DNA from: Anaerolinea sp.
GTDB lineage: Bacteria > Chloroflexota > Anaerolineae > Anaerolineales > Anaerolineaceae
Direction: 5' to 3'
Length of the DNA: 64,000 bases
NCBI GenBank assembly: GCA_029975965.1
Contig: JARKOV010000130.1
Location: 1-64,000, forward strand
Made by a program: the position numbers and the translations under genes. How positions within the stretch are numbered: position 1 is the stretch's first letter; each line of letters opens with the position of its first letter. This document shows positions 26,076 through 34,796 of the stretch, in pieces. Below the pieces are notes generated by a model that was not told the origin of the DNA, did not search any database, and saw only the letters and a program-made list of their open reading frames with translations.

Positions 26076-28175
26076 TTAAGGCAGTCGAAGTGCCACCAGG
26101 ATGAGGTCGATCAACTTGATCCCAATAAACGGCGCAATCAGCCCCCCCAGACCGTAGATCAACAGATTATCCCGCAAGAGGCTGGATGCGCTCCTGGCGC
26201 GATAAGGCACGCCTCGCAGGGCGACCGGGATTAATATGATGATGATCAAGGCATTGAAGATCACCGCAGAAAGAATCGCGCTCTGAGGAGTGGCCAGGCG
26301 CATGATGTTCAGTGCCTCGAGCTGCGGGTAAACCGAGGAGAAAGCAGCTGGGATGATCGCGAAATACTTGGAGATGTCGTTGGCGATGCTAAAAGTGGTC
26401 AACGACCCGCGAGTCATCAGGAGCTGCTTGCCGATCTCAACGATCTCGATCAGCTTGGTTGGGTTGGAATCCAGGTCGATCATGTTAGCCGCTTCACGCG
26501 CCGGTTGCGTACCGGTGTTCATCGCCACAGCCACATCCGCCTGGGCGAGCGCGGGTGCATCGTTGGTCCCGTCGCCGGTCATCGCCACCAATCGCCCCCC
26601 GGATTGGAAATCTCGAATCAAAGCCAGTTTCTTTTCCGGGGTGGCATGCGCCAGAAAATCGTCGACGCCCGCCTCCGCAGCGATTGCCGCGGCGGTGAGG
26701 GGGTTGTCCCCGGTGATCATCACTGTCTTGATCCCCATCTTGCGCAACTGTGCGAAACGCGCTCTCAAGCCGCCTTTGACTATGTCTTTGAGGTAGATCA
26801 CACCGAGCGCACAGTCGTCGCGAGTCACGACCAGCGGTGTCCCGCCGTTGCGGGCAATCCGGTCGACTTCCTGGTGTAAACCTGGGGGAATGACGCCCGA
26901 CTGGTTCTGAAGGTACTCCAGCATCACATCTGGCGCACCCTTATAGATGGAGGTGTGGTCGTAGGTGACCCCACTCATCCGTGTCTGGGCTGAGAAGGGC
27001 ATAAATTGCATTCCCATCGGCATCGCTTCCGACGGACTTAAGCTTCGCCCACGCAGGCCATATTTCTCCTTAGCCAGCACCACGATCGAGCGCCCCTCCG
27101 GGGTCTCGTCGGCCAACGATGAAAGTTGGGCAGCCTCAGCCAGTTCACGCTCGTTCACTCCATCTACCGGAATGAACTCGACCGCCTGGCGGTTACCCAG
27201 GGTCACTGTGCCCGTCTTGTCCAGGAGTAACACATCCACATCTCCAGCCGCTTCGATAGCCCGCCCCGAGAGGGCTATCACGTTGTGTTGGATCAGGCGA
27301 TCCATCCCGGCGATCCCAATGGCTGAAAGAAGACCGCCGATGGTCGTGGGAATCAGGCAAACCAGCAAGGCGATCAGCACGGTGAGTGTCACCGGCTGAC
27401 CGGTTCCGGCTGTATGAACACTGTATGCGGAGAAGGGCAACAGGGTGATACAAACTACCAGGAAGATGATCGTGAAAGCAGCCAGGAGAAGGTTGAGTGC
27501 AATTTCGTTGGGCGTTTTCTGCCGCTTGGCGCCCTCGACAAGGGCGATCATCCGGTCGAGAAAGCCTTCTCCTGGGTTGGCGGTGACTTCGATGACCAGC
27601 CAATCGGAAAGCACTCGCGTGCCACCGGTGACCGCGCTGCGGTCACCACCCGACTCGCGTATGACCGGAGCGGATTCACCGGTGACAGCCGATTCATCGA
27701 CGGAGGCGATACCTCGAATCACCTCTCCGTCCACTGGAATCATGTCGCCGGCTTCGACTAAAATCCAATCCCCCTGGCAGAGCCAACTCGAAGGCAGCTC
27801 AATGGTTGGTTCAGGTCTTTCGCCCTGAAGATCGTGTTTCTGCAGTTTCTTGGCCTGGGTCTCCTGGCGAGTTTTCCGCAACGCGCCGGCTTGCGCCTTA
27901 CCGCGACCTTCGGCGAGCGCTTCTGCGAAATTGGCAAACAGAACTGTGAACCACAACCAAAGACTGATCGCTCCGGTAAATGTTGGAGATTGATCGCCCT
28001 TACCGGAAAGCGATTGGAACCAGAGCACGGTAGTCAACAGGCTGCCAATCTCAACCACAAACATCACCGGGTTTTGCCACATCTTTCGCGGGTCCAGCTT
28101 AATGAACGCATCTGCCATCGCTCGCAGGACCAGTTCGGTTGGCAATGAAGTAAATTTTCGTAAAGATTTCGTCAT
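26076..28175 (-). CDS. kdpB: K+-transporting ATPase catalytic subunit KdpB
   Basis: P1A-type ATPase subunit of 699 aa that hydrolyses ATP for high-affinity K+ uptake. Evidence: actuator TGES ([14 protein letters not shown]), TM motif [20 protein letters not shown], phosphorylation Asp319 in [32 protein letters not shown] and [19 protein letters not shown]. Full family length. It is preceded by kdpA with one base between stop and start and followed by the small extra membrane gene. Confidence 0.95.
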   Translation of the reverse strand: MTKSLRKFTSLPTELVLRAMADAFIKLDPRKMWQNPVMFVVEIGSLLTTVLWFQSLSGKGDQSPTFTGAISLWLWFTVLFANFAEALAEGRGKAQAGALRKTRQETQAKKLQKHDLQGERPEPTIELPSSWLCQGDWILVEAGDMIPVDGEVIRGIASVDESAVTGESAPVIRESGGDRSAVTGGTRVLSDWLVIEVTANPGEGFLDRMIALVEGAKRQKTPNEIALNLLLAAFTIIFLVVCITLLPFSAYSVHTAGTGQPVTLTVLIALLVCLIPTTIGGLLSAIGIAGMDRLIQHNVIALSGRAIEAAGDVDVLLLDKTGTVTLGNRQAVEFIPVDGVNERELAEAAQLSSLADETPEGRSIVVLAKEKYGLRGRSLSPSEAMPMGMQFMPFSAQTRMSGVTYDHTSIYKGAPDVMLEYLQNQSGVIPPGLHQEVDRIARNGGTPLVVTRDDCALGVIYLKDIVKGGLRARFAQLRKMGIKTVMITGDNPLTAAAIAAEAGVDDFLAHATPEKKLALIRDFQSGGRLVAMTGDGTNDAPALAQADVAVAMNTGTQPAREAANMIDLDSNPTKLIEIVEIGKQLLMTRGSLTTFSIANDISKYFAIIPAAFSSVYPQLEALNIMRLATPQSAILSAVIFNALIIIILIPVALRGVPYRARSASSLLRDNLLIYGLGGLIAPFIGIKLIDLILVALRLP

Positions 28176-28177
28176 GG

Positions 28178-29896
28178 TTAATGACCTATCATCATCAGGT
28201 GCTCGATCACCGGACCCAGGGCGAGAGATGGGATGAAATTCAATGCGCCAACCAGAAGAATGACCATGCTCAACCAGGCTATGAACAAGCCTGAAGTGGT
28301 GGAAAGTGTTCCGGCACTTGCTGGGGTGATTCGCTTAGCAGCCAACGAACCGGCCAGCGCCAGCGTGGGTACCGCCAGAGCGAAACGACCGATCAGCATC
28401 GCCAGCGCTCCAGCCAGGTTATAAAAGAGTGAATTGCCCGAAAGACCGGCAAAAGCGCTGCCGTTGTTGTTGCCCTGCGAGGCGAAGGCATACAGGATTT
28501 CACTGAACCCGTGCGGTCCAGGGTTGAGCGCCGCGCCTCGACCGGCGGGGGTGGCGACAGCCAGCGCGGTCAGGCCAAGCACTGTGATTGGCATAATCAG
28601 GATCAAGAGAGCACCCATCTTCATCTCATACACTTCAATTTTCTTGCCCAGGTACTCTGGGGTGCGCCCAACCATCAGCCCGGCGACAAAGACCGCGACG
28701 ATGACAAAAGCCAGCATTCCGTAAAGCCCGGAGCCTACCCCACCCAAGATGACCTCGCCCAAAAACATCATCACCATCGGCACCAAACCACCAAGCGGGG
28801 TGTATGAATCGTGCAGGCTATCCACTGCGCCGTTCGAGGTGGCAGTGGTTGTCACGGCAAACAGCGCCGAGCGAGTCACGCCAAACCGCACTTCCTTCCC
28901 TTCCATATTCCCACCCGGCTGGAAGGAACTGCCCACCTGGTCGACGCCCAATTTCATCAGAAGCGGGTTTCCTCCTGACTCGCTTAAGGCAGCCACACCT
29001 ACGAAAATGACCAGGAAAAGGATCATGACCCCTAACAACGCCCAACCTTGCCTGGTGTCGCCGACTAGCCGGCCAAAGGTATAGGTCAGCGCGGCAGGGA
29101 TAGCCGTTTGAGCCAACACCAGCAGGAAATCGATTAACGGGGTGGGATTTTCGAATGGGTGAGCGGCATTCGCGTTGAAGAACCCACCGCCGTTCGTCCC
29201 CAGGTGCTTAATCGCCAGTTGAGATGCCACCGGCCCGAGGGCGATCGTCTGTGGAGCGCTGTGGGTATTGGTGGCATGCACGCTTGGCGCGAAGGTCTGC
29301 ACCACCCCCTGTGATACCAGCACCAGCGCCAGCAAGATGGCGAGGGGTAAGAGAATGTAAAGGATTCCTCGCGTCAGGTCTACCCAAAAATTTCCCAGTT
29401 CATGAGTCTTCTGGCGCACAAAGCCGCGGATAAAAGCCACCAGAATTGCCATGCCTGTCGCAGCAGAAAGGAAATTCTGCACGGTCATTCCCAGCATCTG
29501 GGTGAGATAGCTCATCGTCGACTCGCCGCCATAGTTTTGCCAGTTGGTGTTGGTCACGAAACTGACAGCAGTGTGGAGCGCCAGGTCCGCTGGGACCGAG
29601 CTCAAGTGTTGGGGGTTGAGCGGCAGCCAGGCCTGCAATCGCTGCAACAGGTACAAGAAGAGAATACCGACCAGGTTGAACAGCAACATCGCCAGAGCAT
29701 ACGCCGACCAATCCATCTGCTCCTCAACGCGCACCCCGCCGAGACGGTAGATCAGGCGCTCGACCGGCATGAGAAGGCGGCTGAGCAGGGTGGGCTCGCC
29801 CTGGAAGACCTGAGCCATGTAGAAGCCAAGCGGCTTGACCAGCAGGATCAATCCAAGGAAGTAAACGCAAATTTGGATCCAGCTATTCAAGGTCAT
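28178..29896 (-). CDS. kdpA: K+-transporting ATPase channel subunit KdpA
   Basis: K+-selective channel-like subunit of 572 aa from the SKT superfamily. Four pore repeats are visible: [46 protein letters not shown] and [13 protein letters not shown], each with the Asn/Gly-rich selectivity segment. The ATG directly follows the kdpF stop codon (TAAATG). Family length and order are normal. Confidence 0.95.
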   Translation of the reverse strand: MTLNSWIQICVYFLGLILLVKPLGFYMAQVFQGEPTLLSRLLMPVERLIYRLGGVRVEEQMDWSAYALAMLLFNLVGILFLYLLQRLQAWLPLNPQHLSSVPADLALHTAVSFVTNTNWQNYGGESTMSYLTQMLGMTVQNFLSAATGMAILVAFIRGFVRQKTHELGNFWVDLTRGILYILLPLAILLALVLVSQGVVQTFAPSVHATNTHSAPQTIALGPVASQLAIKHLGTNGGGFFNANAAHPFENPTPLIDFLLVLAQTAIPAALTYTFGRLVGDTRQGWALLGVMILFLVIFVGVAALSESGGNPLLMKLGVDQVGSSFQPGGNMEGKEVRFGVTRSALFAVTTTATSNGAVDSLHDSYTPLGGLVPMVMMFLGEVILGGVGSGLYGMLAFVIVAVFVAGLMVGRTPEYLGKKIEVYEMKMGALLILIMPITVLGLTALAVATPAGRGAALNPGPHGFSEILYAFASQGNNNGSAFAGLSGNSLFYNLAGALAMLIGRFALAVPTLALAGSLAAKRITPASAGTLSTTSGLFIAWLSMVILLVGALNFIPSLALGPVIEHLMMIGH

Positions 29897-29986
29897 TTAA
29901 AAAATCTCCGGCTTGAGCAGGGCAACAAAGAGGTAAATCAAAAGACAAAGCGCGAGGATTCCTGTGATAACATCGAAAATGACCAT
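29897..29986 (-). CDS. kdpF: K+-transporting ATPase small subunit KdpF
   Basis: A 29-residue single-helix peptide that stabilises the KdpFABC complex. The translated frame reads MVIFDVITGILAL, then CLLIYLFVALLKPEIF, which carries the conserved Y-L-x(2-3)-A-L-L-x-P-E-x-F ending of KdpF. Its TAA stop abuts the kdpA ATG, and GGAGTGG precedes its own start. Short genes like this are routinely missed in annotation. Confidence 0.9.
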   Translation of the reverse strand: MVIFDVITGILALCLLIYLFVALLKPEIF

Positions 29987-30022
29987 GCCCACTCCAAAAG
30001 AACTGACCTTCCTCAGCAACCC

Positions 30023-30060
30023 AAAAAGACATCGATCGTGCACATTGCCGATCGATGTCT
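30023..30060 (-). terminator. Hairpin with U-run between the dioxygenase gene and kdpF
   Basis: Perfect 12-bp arms AGACATCGATCG and CGATCGATGTCT with a ten-base loop; on the minus strand the second arm runs into TTTTT. It lies 70 bp behind the dioxygenase stop and 37 bp before kdpF. Simplest reading: terminator of the dioxygenase transcript. If the kdp promoter lies upstream of it, it would instead be a leader attenuator. Confidence 0.65.
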
Positions 30061-30129
30061 ACTGTAATGGATCGCCTGTTAATTTGGCGTTAAGGAAAAC
30101 CAGGAAAGCCGGTGAAGCTCACTTCGTCG

Positions 30130-30873
30130 TTACGAAAAATCCGCCGGAAAACGCCCTTCGTTGATCTTTCCCAGGCGCGCCGGATGGTAAGTGTAGATGA
30201 TCGCCCGCCGCGGCACCCGGCTGCGGTTAAGATCCGAGTAATGCAACAGGTAGGGATCGAAGAAGATCATCTCACCGGCTTTGAGCGGCGCGGGCACGCG
30301 CTGGCTCGTATCCACGTAGGCCGGGTCGACCTCGAAGCGCGAGCCCTCACGGAACGGCAGGATCGGCTTGCCCAGGTGGCTGCCGGGGATGACCTGCAGG
30401 CAGCCGTTATCGGCGTCGGCGTCGTCCAGGTAAATGAAGCAGGTGACCAACTGGTCGGTGTGGGCGCGCCAGCAGCACACCCAGTCCTGGTGCCATGGAT
30501 AGGGCGAACCGCCAGGGAGTTTCAGGTTTAACTTGTCCTCGAACAGCTCGACCGGTTCGCCAAAAATGGCGCTGATCGGCCCGGTGATCTCCGGGGCAAA
30601 GGCCAGGTCGTGAAAAATCGGGCTCAAGTCGGAGATCGGCTCCAGCTTGCGGATCACCTTTTCCATGCCGGCCTTATTCTCCTCCGCCAGGTGGTCCACC
30701 TCCCACTCGATGCGCCTGGCGTAGCGCGCGCTCTCGTCCCGGCACAGTCGCATCAACCGGTCCGATTCGGCGCGTAAGCGGGCCAGGTGCTCCTCGGAGA
30801 CCACCGCCGGGGCTGTCAGGTAGCCCTCCCGCATGTATTTCTCAACGTCCACCTGGATGGTTTTGTGCAACAT
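30130..30873 (-). CDS. Phytanoyl-CoA dioxygenase (PhyH) family oxygenase
   Basis: Non-haem Fe(II)/2-oxoglutarate oxygenase of 247 aa. The jelly-roll core carries the iron triad: His128-x-Asp130 in PYPWHQDWV and His211 in LLHYSDLNRS, followed by an Arg for 2-oxoglutarate (VPRRAI). The segment LDDADADNGCLQVIPGSH is typical. AAGGAG upstream selects the ATG at 30873. It is divergent from the carbohydrate operon at 31071, so it may hydroxylate or demethylate a substrate of that pathway; bacterial PhyH proteins act on many small molecules. Substrate unknown. Confidence 0.85.
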   Translation of the reverse strand: MLHKTIQVDVEKYMREGYLTAPAVVSEEHLARLRAESDRLMRLCRDESARYARRIEWEVDHLAEENKAGMEKVIRKLEPISDLSPIFHDLAFAPEITGPISAIFGEPVELFEDKLNLKLPGGSPYPWHQDWVCCWRAHTDQLVTCFIYLDDADADNGCLQVIPGSHLGKPILPFREGSRFEVDPAYVDTSQRVPAPLKAGEMIFFDPYLLHYSDLNRSRVPRRAIIYTYHPARLGKINEGRFPADFS

Positions 30874-30913
30874 AAAGATCTCCTTGGTGAGCAAAATACG
30901 ATTATTTAGATGT

Positions 30914-30919
30914 ATTATA
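30914..30919 (-). promoter_or_regulatory. Likely -10 box of the dioxygenase gene
   Basis: TATAAT on the minus strand in an AT-rich stretch 41 bp before the ATG. A matching -35 is poor, so activation by a regulator or an extended -10 is possible. Confidence 0.4.
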
Positions 30920-30989
30920 TGCGATATGAGCGGCTGATGAAAGCGATCGCCAGGGAATCCCAGGGAAAAGACTCCCCCTCCTAATGCGG

Positions 30990-31017
30990 TTGACTTTCTA
31001 ACCGACCTCCGTATAAT
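30990..31017 (+). promoter_or_regulatory. Sigma70-type promoter of carbohydrate operon I
   Basis: TTGACT (30990-30995), a 16-bp spacer and TATAAT (31012-31017) form a near-consensus promoter 54 bp upstream of the first operon gene. The -10 overlaps a perfect inverted repeat. Confidence 0.75.
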
Positions 31018-31035
31018 CCTGTAATAACAGGATTA
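31014..31035. promoter_or_regulatory. Candidate GntR operator (22-bp inverted repeat)
   Basis: Arms TAATCCTGT and ACAGGATTA are exactly complementary around AATA. The repeat covers the end of the -10 box and the expected transcription start, the classic place for a repressor. The operon's last gene encodes a GntR/UTRA repressor, the obvious candidate to bind here. Confidence 0.7.
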
Positions 31036-31070
31036 CATCCCGGATTTAATCCACCCCTGCTGGAGAGCAT

Positions 31071-32108
31071 ATGACCCAACCGGTCCGCATTTGCCTGGTG
31101 GGCGCCGGGCGAGCCGCCAAGGTGCACGCCAACTCCCTCACCCGCCACGTCCCCGGCGGGCAGTTGGTCGCCATCGTCGACCCAAACGATGAGGCGCTGA
31201 ACGCCACCGCCGCCGAGTACGGCGTGGAAGCGCGCTACGCCTCCTTCGCACACGCCCTGGATCATTCCTCCTTCGAGGCAGTGGTGATCACTACCCCCAC
31301 CTTCACCCACGCTCACCTGGCGATCGAGGCCGCTGCGGCGGGCAAGCACATCTTCCTGGAAAAGCCCATGGCGCTCGACCTCGCTGAGTGCGATGCGATC
31401 CTCCATGCCACCCGGCAGAACGGCGTTCTGCTGCAACTTGGCTTTATGCGCCGCTTCGACCCCGACTTCGCCGCCGCTTACCAGCGCATCCAGGCGGGCG
31501 AGATCGGCCAACCGATGATGGTCAAGTCCCTCACCCACGGACCCGGCCTGCCGCCGCCCTGGGCGCGCGACCTGAAGACCTCCAACGGCAACCTGGCCGA
31601 GGTCAACAGCCACGACTGGGACTGCACCCGCTGGCTGATGGGCTCGGACCCCTTCCGGGTATACGCCGAAGTGGCCAACATCAAGGGCGCGGCGCGCGGC
31701 GTGGACACCGAAGACTTTTACGACAACGCGCTGGTCAACATCAAGTTCGAGAACGGCACCCTGGGCACCATCTCCTCCATCTGCCCCTGCGACTACGGCT
31801 ACGACGCGCGGGTGGAGATCACCGGCGAGCGGGGCATCCTGCAGATCGGCGAGTTAAAAGGTCAGGCGCTGGTCGTCTGCACCGACCGCGAAGCCGGGCT
31901 GGTCACGCCCATCTTCCGCACCTGGCCACAGCGCTTCGCCTGGGCTTATATCCGCGAGATGGAGCATTTCGTCGACTGCATCCAAACTGGCAAGGAACCG
32001 CAGGTGGGCGGCTTGGATGGACGCTGGGCAGTTGCCGGGGTGCTGGCAGCCACCCGCTCTTTCCGCGAAGAGCGCCCGGTGACCTTGAGCGAAGTGATGG
32101 CACCGTGA
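31071..32108 (+). CDS. Gfo/Idh/MocA family NAD(P)-dependent oxidoreductase
   Basis: Cytoplasmic sugar/polyol dehydrogenase of 345 aa. N-terminal Rossmann fold with ICLVGAGRAAKVHANSL, the EKP motif (IFLEKPMALDLAECD) with the conserved Lys, and a C-terminal Gfo domain with NLAEVNSHDWDCTRWL (His as catalytic base) and VEITGERGILQIGEL. Members oxidise myo-inositol, scyllo-inosose, glucose or similar. It is the first gene of operon I and overlaps the next start by one base (TGATG). Confidence 0.88.
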   Translation: MTQPVRICLVGAGRAAKVHANSLTRHVPGGQLVAIVDPNDEALNATAAEYGVEARYASFAHALDHSSFEAVVITTPTFTHAHLAIEAAAAGKHIFLEKPMALDLAECDAILHATRQNGVLLQLGFMRRFDPDFAAAYQRIQAGEIGQPMMVKSLTHGPGLPPPWARDLKTSNGNLAEVNSHDWDCTRWLMGSDPFRVYAEVANIKGAARGVDTEDFYDNALVNIKFENGTLGTISSICPCDYGYDARVEITGERGILQIGELKGQALVVCTDREAGLVTPIFRTWPQRFAWAYIREMEHFVDCIQTGKEPQVGGLDGRWAVAGVLAATRSFREERPVTLSEVMAP

Positions 32109-33163
32109 TGAACGGGCAGATGTTGGCTGCCGTATATTATGGTCCGCAGGACCTGCGCGTGGAGCGGCGGCCTATCCCCCAGCCCGGCCCGGGGGATGTG
32201 CTGGTGCGCGTGCGCAGCGCCGGCATCTGCGGCACCGACCTGCGCATCTACCACGGCGGGCACCGCATGTACGCTCCTGGCACGCTGCGCGTTCCGGGTC
32301 ACGAGGCAGCCGGCGAGGTGGCGGCGGTGGGTCACGAGGTGCAGGGACTATCCACCGGCCAGCCCGTCTTCGTCGCGCCCAATTACGGCTGCGGGCGTTG
32401 CCGCCAGTGCATCACCGGCAACAACAACCGCTGTGCTAACTACGGTGCGCCGGGCATCACCATCGACGGGGCGTTCGCCGAGTACATGCTCGTCCCGGCT
32501 GCTTCCGTCGTGCAGGGCAACCTCATCCCCATCGAAGCACAGGTCGACCCGGCTGCCGCCGCCCTGATCGAGCCTTTCGCTTGCGTGTTGCGCGGGCAGG
32601 CCGCACTCCACATCACACCTACGGACGCGGTGCTGATCGTCGGCGCGGGGCCGATTGGGATCATGCACCTGCTGGCAGCCCGGCTGCAGGGTGCTCGGCG
32701 AGTGATCGTCAGCGAGAACAACCTTGAGCGCGCCACACAGGCTGCCAGGTTTGGCGCGCATCGCGTGGTCATCCCCCACCAGGAAGACCTGGCGACAGCC
32801 ATCGCCGAGGAGACCGGAGGGGAAGGGGCGGATGCGATTGTCGTCGCCGCCCCGGCGCACAACGCCTTCGAGCTCGCCCCACAACTGGCGGCCATCGGCG
32901 GTCGGATCAACTTCTTCGGCGGGCTCCCCAAGGACCGTCCAGCCATCCAGCTCGATGCCAACCTGGTACACTACAAAGAGCTGGTCGTCACCGGCACCAC
33001 CGCCTCCAGCACTGCCGACTGCTGGCGCGCCTCCAACCTGGTCAACGCGGGCAAGATCGACCTTGCTCCCCTGGTCAGCGCGCGCTTCCCGCTGCAGGAA
33101 GCGGTTGAGGCAATCGAGGCGGCCGGGTCAGGCAAGTTGCTCAAGGTCGTCATCGAGCCGTAA
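32108..33163 (+). CDS. Zinc-dependent alcohol dehydrogenase (sorbitol/threonine dehydrogenase-like)
   Basis: MDR-superfamily dehydrogenase of 351 aa. Catalytic zinc ligands Cys41, His65 and Glu66 (GICGTD, VPGHEAAGEV); structural zinc site Cys95-98-101-109 (GCGRCRQCITGNNNRC); Rossmann motif IVGAGPIGIMHLLAA. The family oxidises polyols or secondary alcohols, which fits a polyol pathway. Start ATG overlaps the preceding stop; a second ATG lies four codons later. In-frame readings further upstream lie inside the preceding gene and are rejected. Confidence 0.88.
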   Translation: MNGQMLAAVYYGPQDLRVERRPIPQPGPGDVLVRVRSAGICGTDLRIYHGGHRMYAPGTLRVPGHEAAGEVAAVGHEVQGLSTGQPVFVAPNYGCGRCRQCITGNNNRCANYGAPGITIDGAFAEYMLVPAASVVQGNLIPIEAQVDPAAAALIEPFACVLRGQAALHITPTDAVLIVGAGPIGIMHLLAARLQGARRVIVSENNLERATQAARFGAHRVVIPHQEDLATAIAEETGGEGADAIVVAAPAHNAFELAPQLAAIGGRINFFGGLPKDRPAIQLDANLVHYKELVVTGTTASSTADCWRASNLVNAGKIDLAPLVSARFPLQEAVEAIEAAGSGKLLKVVIEP

Positions 33164-33192
33164 ATCCATAACCGATTCGCCAAGGAACCCGT

Positions 33193-33792
33193 ATGTCACC
33201 AGACTCCCACCGTCCCTTCACCCTCGACCTGATCCAGGACGAACACGTCCGCTTCGATCGCGACGACAATCGCGTGGTGCGCAGGCTCTCGTCGATGAAA
33301 GGCCAGTTTTCCGACCAGGACGCTTACGCAGCGATGCTGGAGCGCGAAGACACCCTGCTCTACGAGGTGCTGGAAATCCGCCGCCCCGAAGAACCCGGCG
33401 AGTTGCTCTTTGGCTTATCGATCGTTCACCCGGGCAAGGTCGGGGAGGAATACTGGATGACCAAAGGGCACTTCCACGAAGTGCAGGGCACCGCGGAGGT
33501 GTACCAGTGCCTGCGCGGCGAGGGTTTCATGGTCATGGAGACCCCTGAAGGCGAGTGGGCGGTGGAAAGGCTCGCCCCGGGCAAGCTGCTCTACGTGCCG
33601 CCGCGCTGGGCACACCGCTCGGTCAACACTCACCCCAGCCAGGATTTGGTCACCTATTTTGTCTACCCGGCGCACGCCGGGCATGATTACGGCAGTATCG
33701 AGAAGCAGGGCTTTCGCAAGCTGGTCGTCGAGCGAAGCGGCAAACCAGCCATCGTGGATAACCCGCGCTGGCTGCCCCCGGAGCAACGCTGA
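33193..33792 (+). CDS. Cupin-type phosphoglucose isomerase-like protein
   Basis: Protein of 199 aa from the cupin PGI family best known from archaea such as Pyrococcus, which interconverts glucose-6- and fructose-6-phosphate with a metal. Ligand pattern KGHFHEVQGTAEVY gives His93, His95 and Glu102, with His141 in PPRWAHRSVN. The C-terminal YVYPAHAGHDY-like segment (VYPAHAGHDYGSI) also fits. In this operon it may isomerise a different sugar phosphate. AAGGAA precedes the ATG; its stop overlaps the next start. Confidence 0.85.
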   Translation: MSPDSHRPFTLDLIQDEHVRFDRDDNRVVRRLSSMKGQFSDQDAYAAMLEREDTLLYEVLEIRRPEEPGELLFGLSIVHPGKVGEEYWMTKGHFHEVQGTAEVYQCLRGEGFMVMETPEGEWAVERLAPGKLLYVPPRWAHRSVNTHPSQDLVTYFVYPAHAGHDYGSIEKQGFRKLVVERSGKPAIVDNPRWLPPEQR

Positions 33793-34763
33793 TGCCCAAA
33801 CCCTTGAAGGAATGCCGCGTGTTGGTGACTGCCACCTCGTATGGGGCAAGCGACCCGCGCTTGAAATCCAGCCTCGAAGAGCAGGTGGGCAGCGTCGCCT
33901 ACAACCAGACCGGCAAGCCCTACCCACCAGAAGAGCTGACGCGCCTTATTCCCGGTTACGATGGCTGCATCGCCGGGCTGGACCGCTTCGACCGCGCCGT
34001 GATCCGGGCCGCTACCGAGCTGCGGGTGATCGCCCGATACGGCGTCGGCGTGGACAGTGTGGACCTGGACGCGGCGCGCGAGCGCGGTATCGTGGTCACC
34101 AACACCCCCGGCGCCAACGCAGACGGCGTGGCGGAGCTGACCGTCGGCTTGATGCTGGCCCTGGCCCGCAACCTGCCCCAGGCGGACCGCGAGACCAAGG
34201 CGGGCGGTTGGCCGCGCCTGCAAGGGGTGTCTCTGAGCGGCAAGGTGGTCGGGCTGGTCGGTTTCGGGGCAATCGGCAGGCTGGTCGCGCGCAAGCTCTC
34301 CGGCTTCGACTGCGTCATTCTCGCCTACGACCCGCTTCTCTCCGTGGAAACCGCCGCCGGGGCAAACGTTCAGCTCGCCAGCCTGGAGGAGCTCGCCGCC
34401 CGCGCCGATTTTCTTTCGCTACACTGCCCGCTGACCCCCGAGACGCGCAACCTGGTCAACCACCGTTTCCTCAAGCAGATGAAACCCGGGGCCTTCCTGA
34501 TCAACACCGCCCGCGGCGAGCTGGTGGATGAGACTGCCCTTTATGCAGCCCTACAAAGCGGTCACCTGCGCGGGGCTGCCCTGGATGTGTTTGCCGCCCA
34601 GCCGCCCGGCGCGGATAACCCGCTGTTGCAGTTGCCGCAGGTCATTGCCACCCCACATACCGGGGCGCACTCCGACAGCGCCGCCAACGCGATGGGCTGG
34701 GGGGCGCTGCGCAACTGCCTGGCGGTGCTCAAGGGCGAAGAACCGGAAAACAGAGTCGTCTAG
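33792..34763 (+). CDS. D-2-hydroxyacid dehydrogenase (phosphoglycerate dehydrogenase-like)
   Basis: NAD-dependent 2-hydroxyacid dehydrogenase of 323 aa without an ACT domain, so it is shorter than biosynthetic SerA. It shows RYGVGVDSVDLDAA, NTPGANADGVAELTVGLML, the nucleotide loop VVGLVGFGAIGRLVARKL, INTARGELVDETAL with the catalytic Arg, Glu in AAQPPGADNP and the His region TPHTGAHS. In a catabolic operon it may reduce or oxidise a sugar-acid intermediate. It overlaps the previous gene (TGATG). Confidence 0.87.
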   Translation: MPKPLKECRVLVTATSYGASDPRLKSSLEEQVGSVAYNQTGKPYPPEELTRLIPGYDGCIAGLDRFDRAVIRAATELRVIARYGVGVDSVDLDAARERGIVVTNTPGANADGVAELTVGLMLALARNLPQADRETKAGGWPRLQGVSLSGKVVGLVGFGAIGRLVARKLSGFDCVILAYDPLLSVETAAGANVQLASLEELAARADFLSLHCPLTPETRNLVNHRFLKQMKPGAFLINTARGELVDETALYAALQSGHLRGAALDVFAAQPPGADNPLLQLPQVIATPHTGAHSDSAANAMGWGALRNCLAVLKGEEPENRVV

Positions 34764-34796
34764 CGCACGGGATATCCCACACCGGGAAGGAAACCA

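Noticed and set aside
29987..30129. c-di-AMP (ydaO) riboswitch upstream of kdpF
   Set aside because: The 140-bp leader lacks the conserved ydaO blocks; only a simple terminator-type hairpin is present.
31388..32107. N-terminal extension of the alcohol dehydrogenase frame
   Set aside because: Lies within the Gfo/Idh gene; the ATG at 32108 gives the standard MDR N-terminus.
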